The notes under the pieces are model-generated. The model ran no database searches. It was not told the DNA's origin and saw only the letters and a list, made by a program, of their open reading frames with translations. A program made the position numbers and the translations under genes. Below are positions 60,711 through 64,000 of a stretch of DNA of 64,000 nt, piece after piece. How positions within the stretch are numbered: position 1 is the first letter of the stretch; each line of letters begins with the position of its first letter. The stretch spans positions 622,001 to 686,000 of the forward strand of contig CAUJNA010002768.1 in the NCBI GenBank assembly GCA_963377175.1, in the 5' to 3' direction. Source of the DNA: Effrenium voratum (lineage: Eukaryota; Sar; Dinophyceae; Suessiales; Symbiodiniaceae).

Positions 60711-62177
60711 TCACAACAGCCCCAGATCCGACAGTTGCTGGCTGCCGTCTCCGCCAAAGTGTTGGTGACCCCAGGTTACAACAGCTCCAGATTTCAGAAT
60801 GGCAGCAAAAGCACGGTCAGTTGACTGTATGTGCTGAACATTCCTTAGCTGCTCTTGCACCTGGCTGCTGTCTCCGCCAGAGACTGCCCAACCCCAGGTC
60901 GCAACAGCCCCAGATTCAAGAATGGCAGCAAAAGCACCGGCAGCTGCTTGGACGTGCTGGACGTTCCTCAGTTGCTCTTGCACCTTGCTGCTGTCGCCAC
61001 CAAATTCTGGATAACCCCAGGTCACAACAGCCCCAGATTTGAGAACGGCAGCAAAAGCACTGGAAGTTGCTTGGATGATCTGAACATTCCTCAGCTGCTC
61101 TTGCACCTGGCTGCTGTCTCCGCCATATTGTAAATCACCCCAGGTCACAACAGCCCCAGATTCCAGAACGGCAGCAAAAGCACCGCCGACAAGCAAAGCA
61201 CCACCGACAGTTGCCTGTATGTGCCGGACTTTCCTCAGCAGCTCTTGCACCTTGCGGCTGTCGCCACCAAATTCTGGATAACCCCAGGTCACAACAGCCC
61301 CAGATTCAAGAATGGCAGCAAAAGCACCGGCAGTTGCTTGTATGTGCCGGACGTTTCTTAGCTGCTCTTGCACCAGGCTGCTGTCTCCGCCAAATTCTGG
61401 ATCACCCCAGGTCACAACAGCCCCAGATTCAAGAATAGCAGCAAAAGCACGGGCAGTTGCTTGTATGTGTTGGACGTTCCTCAGCTGCTCTTGTACCTGG
61501 CTGCTGTCTCCGCCGTATGCTGGATTACCCCATGTCACAACAGCCCCAGATTCCAGAACGGCAGCAAAAGCACCCTCGCTGCTTGCTTGGATGTGCTGGA
61601 CGTTCCTGAGCTGCTCTTGCACCCGGCTGCTGTTTCCGCCAAATAGTGGATGACCCCAGGTCACAACAGCCCCAGATTCAAGAATGGCAGCAAAAGCACT
61701 GTCAGTTGCTTGGATGCGCTGGACGTTCCTCAGTTTCTCTTGCACCGGGCTGCTGTCTCCGCCAGAGTGTGCCCGACCCCAGGTCACAACAGCCCCAGAT
61801 TCAAGAATGGCAGCAAAAGCGCTGGAAGTTGCTTGGATGTGCTGGACGTTCCTCAGATGCTCTTGCACCTGGCTGTTGTTTCCGCCAAATTGTCGATCAC
61901 CCCAAGTTACAAACTCGCCCCCGTGGTCATGCCAGGAAAACGCCTGGCTAGTGGCAGCCAGTTCGCCAAGCTGCACAACTGCAGTCACCACGTCCCCATC
62001 TCGCAGCGCAGCCTCACTCAGCGTGGCCTTCAAATCAAGCTGCCGGCCTTTTGCAGTAAGCTTCAAGCGGCGCTGGAAATGCTGCTGCGCTACAGCCTTC
62101 AGCTCGCTGATGGGCCTCTCCCGAGAGACTTCGAAAGAGCAACCATGTCCACTGGGCAAGCGAACATCTACTTTCAT
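60711..62177 (-). CDS. Ubiquitin-like plus RCC1-like repeat protein
   Basis: The ATG at 62177 (MKVDVRLPSGHGCSFEVSRE) starts a ubiquitin-like fold of about 70 residues (PISELKAVAQQHFQ, LTAKGRQLDLKATLSEAALR, DGDVVTAVVQ). Ten units of about 50 residues follow, each with GAVVTWGxPxxGGDSS then VQEQLRNVQHIQA and AFAAILES, the spacing and VxxWG core of RCC1-type propeller repeats. The longer open frame to 62489 adds a hydrophobic leader without clear support. The last unit ends early (GGDGSQQLSDLGLL), so the gene may be truncated or spliced to another exon. RCC1-like proteins usually bind other proteins or chromatin; the specific partner is unknown. Units are about 150 bp at DNA level and vary mainly in the WGxPxx loop. 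Confidence 0.8.
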   Translation of the reverse strand: MKVDVRLPSGHGCSFEVSRERPISELKAVAQQHFQRRLKLTAKGRQLDLKATLSEAALRDGDVVTAVVQLGELAATSQAFSWHDHGGEFVTWGDRQFGGNNSQVQEHLRNVQHIQATSSAFAAILESGAVVTWGRAHSGGDSSPVQEKLRNVQRIQATDSAFAAILESGAVVTWGHPLFGGNSSRVQEQLRNVQHIQASSEGAFAAVLESGAVVTWGNPAYGGDSSQVQEQLRNVQHIQATARAFAAILESGAVVTWGDPEFGGDSSLVQEQLRNVRHIQATAGAFAAILESGAVVTWGYPEFGGDSRKVQELLRKVRHIQATVGGALLVGGAFAAVLESGAVVTWGDLQYGGDSSQVQEQLRNVQIIQATSSAFAAVLKSGAVVTWGYPEFGGDSSKVQEQLRNVQHVQAAAGAFAAILESGAVATWGWAVSGGDSSQVQEQLRNVQHIQSTDRAFAAILKSGAVVTWGHQHFGGDGSQQLSDLGLL

Positions 62178-62889
62178 GGCGCAAGGTTGCCGAATACGAA
62201 CAAAGAACACAAACACACGGTTTTGTCCAGAGCACTGGACCCTGGCAGTGCGCTTTTTGAGCCTTGTTTGAGGCTTCCAGTCTTCCCATTGGGTCAAGCT
62301 GGCTAGTTGCCAAATTGCAACCAATGCAGGGGAAACATCTTGACAAACCCAGGCAACTCCAAAATAGAATAGCAAAAGCAAAAACAACGAGAACACACCA
62401 AAAAAACAATGAGCGGCAAACAACACTTGGGACAACAAGGAAAAACACCTTGAGAAAACATTCGGCACACCTAAAAACAACATGGACAAGAGCTCATATT
62501 GAAATGCTGTTTATTATTCGGTTTTGGCGGTTTTCTTGAGCATTGTTTTGCTTGGTTGGTGTTCTCGAGTTGTTTTGGTTTTGCTGGATGGCTCGAGGTG
62601 TTTCTTGCGCTTCTTCTTCTTCTTTCTTTGGTGGGCCTTCTGCTTTTCTTGTTGTGCGTGACCTGTGCAATTGCACTTCCCTCATGAGCAGCGCAGCCAT
62701 TGATTTCTCATGTCATGAATCCAAGCTTGCACGATTGGAAGAAAGGCGGCAGTCGGCTTGCTGGTGCAAGCATAACACAACATAGCGGCTAGAGTCTATT
62801 CAAGTTCTACGTAACTAAACTATAACTCAAGTCCACCTTGAAAAAGCCTATGCATTTAACATCAACTTCAAAATAAGGCCTCTGACTAA
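62178..62889. other. No supported gene; upstream of RCC1-like gene
   Basis: Probably the 5' region of the RCC1-like gene. A minus-strand frame (62494-62700) encodes a Gln/Asn/Lys-rich peptide without other support. Confidence 0.5.
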
Positions 62890-63230
62890 TTTAATAGAAG
62901 AAACAACTAACTTGCCTTCCTCATTTGATTGGTTCAATTTAAATTCCTACTTGAATTCCAATTCCAATCCTACTTGGAAAGGAACTCCTATTTCACATTA
63001 AATCAAACAACAACTCAAATAAACCTAGTGTTGGTTAGAAGAAACAGCCATCTTGTCTTTCCTTACTAAATCATACTTAAATTCTAGCTAGGTTCTAATT
63101 GAACTCCTACGTGGACAAGAGTTCCAGTTCAAACTTTGTTCACCTTGAATATCTTCTGTTTCGAGGGCCAAGCAAACTAGAAGAAACAGCAAATTTGTGT
63201 TTCCTTGCTAGATTTGTTGAAGGACCCACT
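62890..63230. repeat. Diverged ~140-bp AT-rich repeat, three units
   Basis: AGAAGAAACA followed by a CTTGT-like and TTTCCTT-like segment occurs at about 62896, 63035 and 63178. The intervening sequence is AT-rich (AATTCTA, CCTACTTG) and only partly alike. Confidence 0.6.
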
Positions 63231-64000
63231 GCTTCTTGGAAGGTGAGCTTTTCATCCTCCAAACACCTGCAGCTGCGGGCTTTGCCAGCGAATCACTGAT
63301 ATCGATCTCCGGCTTCCGCTCAAGAACTTCCGTCACAACGTGACAGTTGGGGAGGGTTCGAAGACCCATGACGTTGTGCCCTAAGATTTGGACCCTTGCA
63401 AATGATCAGGGCGTCCCTAAAAAAAAACACACGATGCCCCCCACAAAACGCAAAGAGACCCAAGGACTGCGGTAGCGCGCTTGTTTGTTGATGTTGAGGC
63501 TTGATATCTTGAGCACGTTGCACGTACACTTTGCTGATGAATGATTGTAACTGAGTTCTGAAGTTCTGCATCACTCAGTGAGGTCCTCTTTTAGGGGTTG
63601 TTGCAACATGTTGCTAATTGCCGCTGCTCATTCAAGCCAGAGAAGCTGTAATTCTCTTCGCAGGATTCTGCGCTCCTCTCGGATAGTCGCTGTAAGGGCT
63701 GGCTTAATACGCCATGTGAAGTTACACAAACACATCCAGTGTGTTTCTTATCCATCAGGGGTCACCATTCGCTCCTACGGTTGGCCCCGTCCCACGGGAT
63801 TTCAGCCCCTTATTGGTGGGGCTGATTGACCCAGGGTCAACATGACCTGGTCGTGGGAACAGTTTTCATGCACAATGGACTCCCAGGCAAAGGGATCCAA
63901 ACATTGCGGGGTGTCAGTCCGCAAGGTGGCCTGCAAACATGGTTGACCGAGTTTTACGCAGGAACATGCCCTCAGAGCGCAACGCAAGAGCTTAATCTGA
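63231..64000. other. No supported gene
   Basis: No frame above 90 codons with a credible product and no recognisable RNA gene. Confidence 0.5.

Noticed and set aside
62178..62489. N-terminal hydrophobic extension of the RCC1-like protein
   Set aside because: The ubiquitin-like domain starts cleanly at the ATG at 62177; the upstream residues (FLLLLFYFGVAWV) read like T-rich untranslated DNA.
1..64000. CRISPR array
   Set aside because: The tandem repeats have no short constant repeat with unique spacers; the sequence is eukaryotic nuclear in character.

Overview
The window looks like nuclear DNA of a dinoflagellate, probably in or near Symbiodiniaceae. It is repeat-rich, it carries two LTR retroelements with Ty1/copia-type proteins, two copies of part of the dinoflagellate spliced leader (DinoSL) lie ahead of those retroelements, the introns look GC-AG rather than GT-AG, and there is an RCC1-like repeat gene of a kind I associate with these algae. 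No bacterial or organellar gene organisation is visible. The species assignment is inference.

Layout. 0-5.2 kb: no supported gene. 5.2-7.55 kb (+): 5' end of a retroelement (spliced-leader relict, primer-site-like sequence, gag-like ORF), cut off at 7547. 7548-29069: a 21.5-kb segment bounded by ~150-bp inverted repeats. All of its recognisable genes are on the minus strand: a coiled-coil protein, several unknowns, an acidic/Ala-Lys-rich protein, a cytosine-C5 DNA methyltransferase, a decayed BED-finger/hAT-like transposase candidate, an ADP-ribosyltransferase-like gene, a Nudix hydrolase and small unknowns. It also holds a tRNA-like sequence, a 192-bp tandem repeat and a nested palindrome cluster. 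29.07-44.4 kb (-): a second copia-type element (gag with CCCH fingers, protease, integrase, RT, RNase H, an extra domain) followed, where an env gene would sit, by a ~1,660-codon unknown reading frame ending in a Tpt1/KptA-like domain that is cut by the right inverted repeat. 44.4-54.4 kb: satellites (262-bp, 62-bp and ~290/370-bp units) with one or two likely exon fragments. 54.4-60.7 kb: nothing supported. 60.7-62.2 kb (-): ubiquitin-like plus RCC1-like repeat protein. 62.2-64 kb: AT-rich non-coding DNA.

The main discovery candidate is the 21.5-kb segment. It carries about 20 short hairpins with the core CTGYG-NNNN-CRCAG, roughly one per kb. I found none outside the inverted repeats. Three abut a stop codon with no gap and others lie at gene ends. 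Others sit inside reading frames without breaking them, and encode a recurring AAxATQ or ICGNA peptide. In the sense strand about half have a GNRA tetraloop. I read this as a large transposon or virus-derived element with its own palindromic repeat/3'-end signal. Most of its genes carry frame changes and several have in-frame stops, so this copy is decayed, or the assembly has indel errors, or introns are missed.

A second candidate is the pair of retroelements. Both have a partial DinoSL 250-310 bp before a shared 17-mer that follows a CA and looks like a primer-binding site complementary to a tRNA anticodon arm. That would mean trans-spliced retroelement RNA has been copied back into the LTR.
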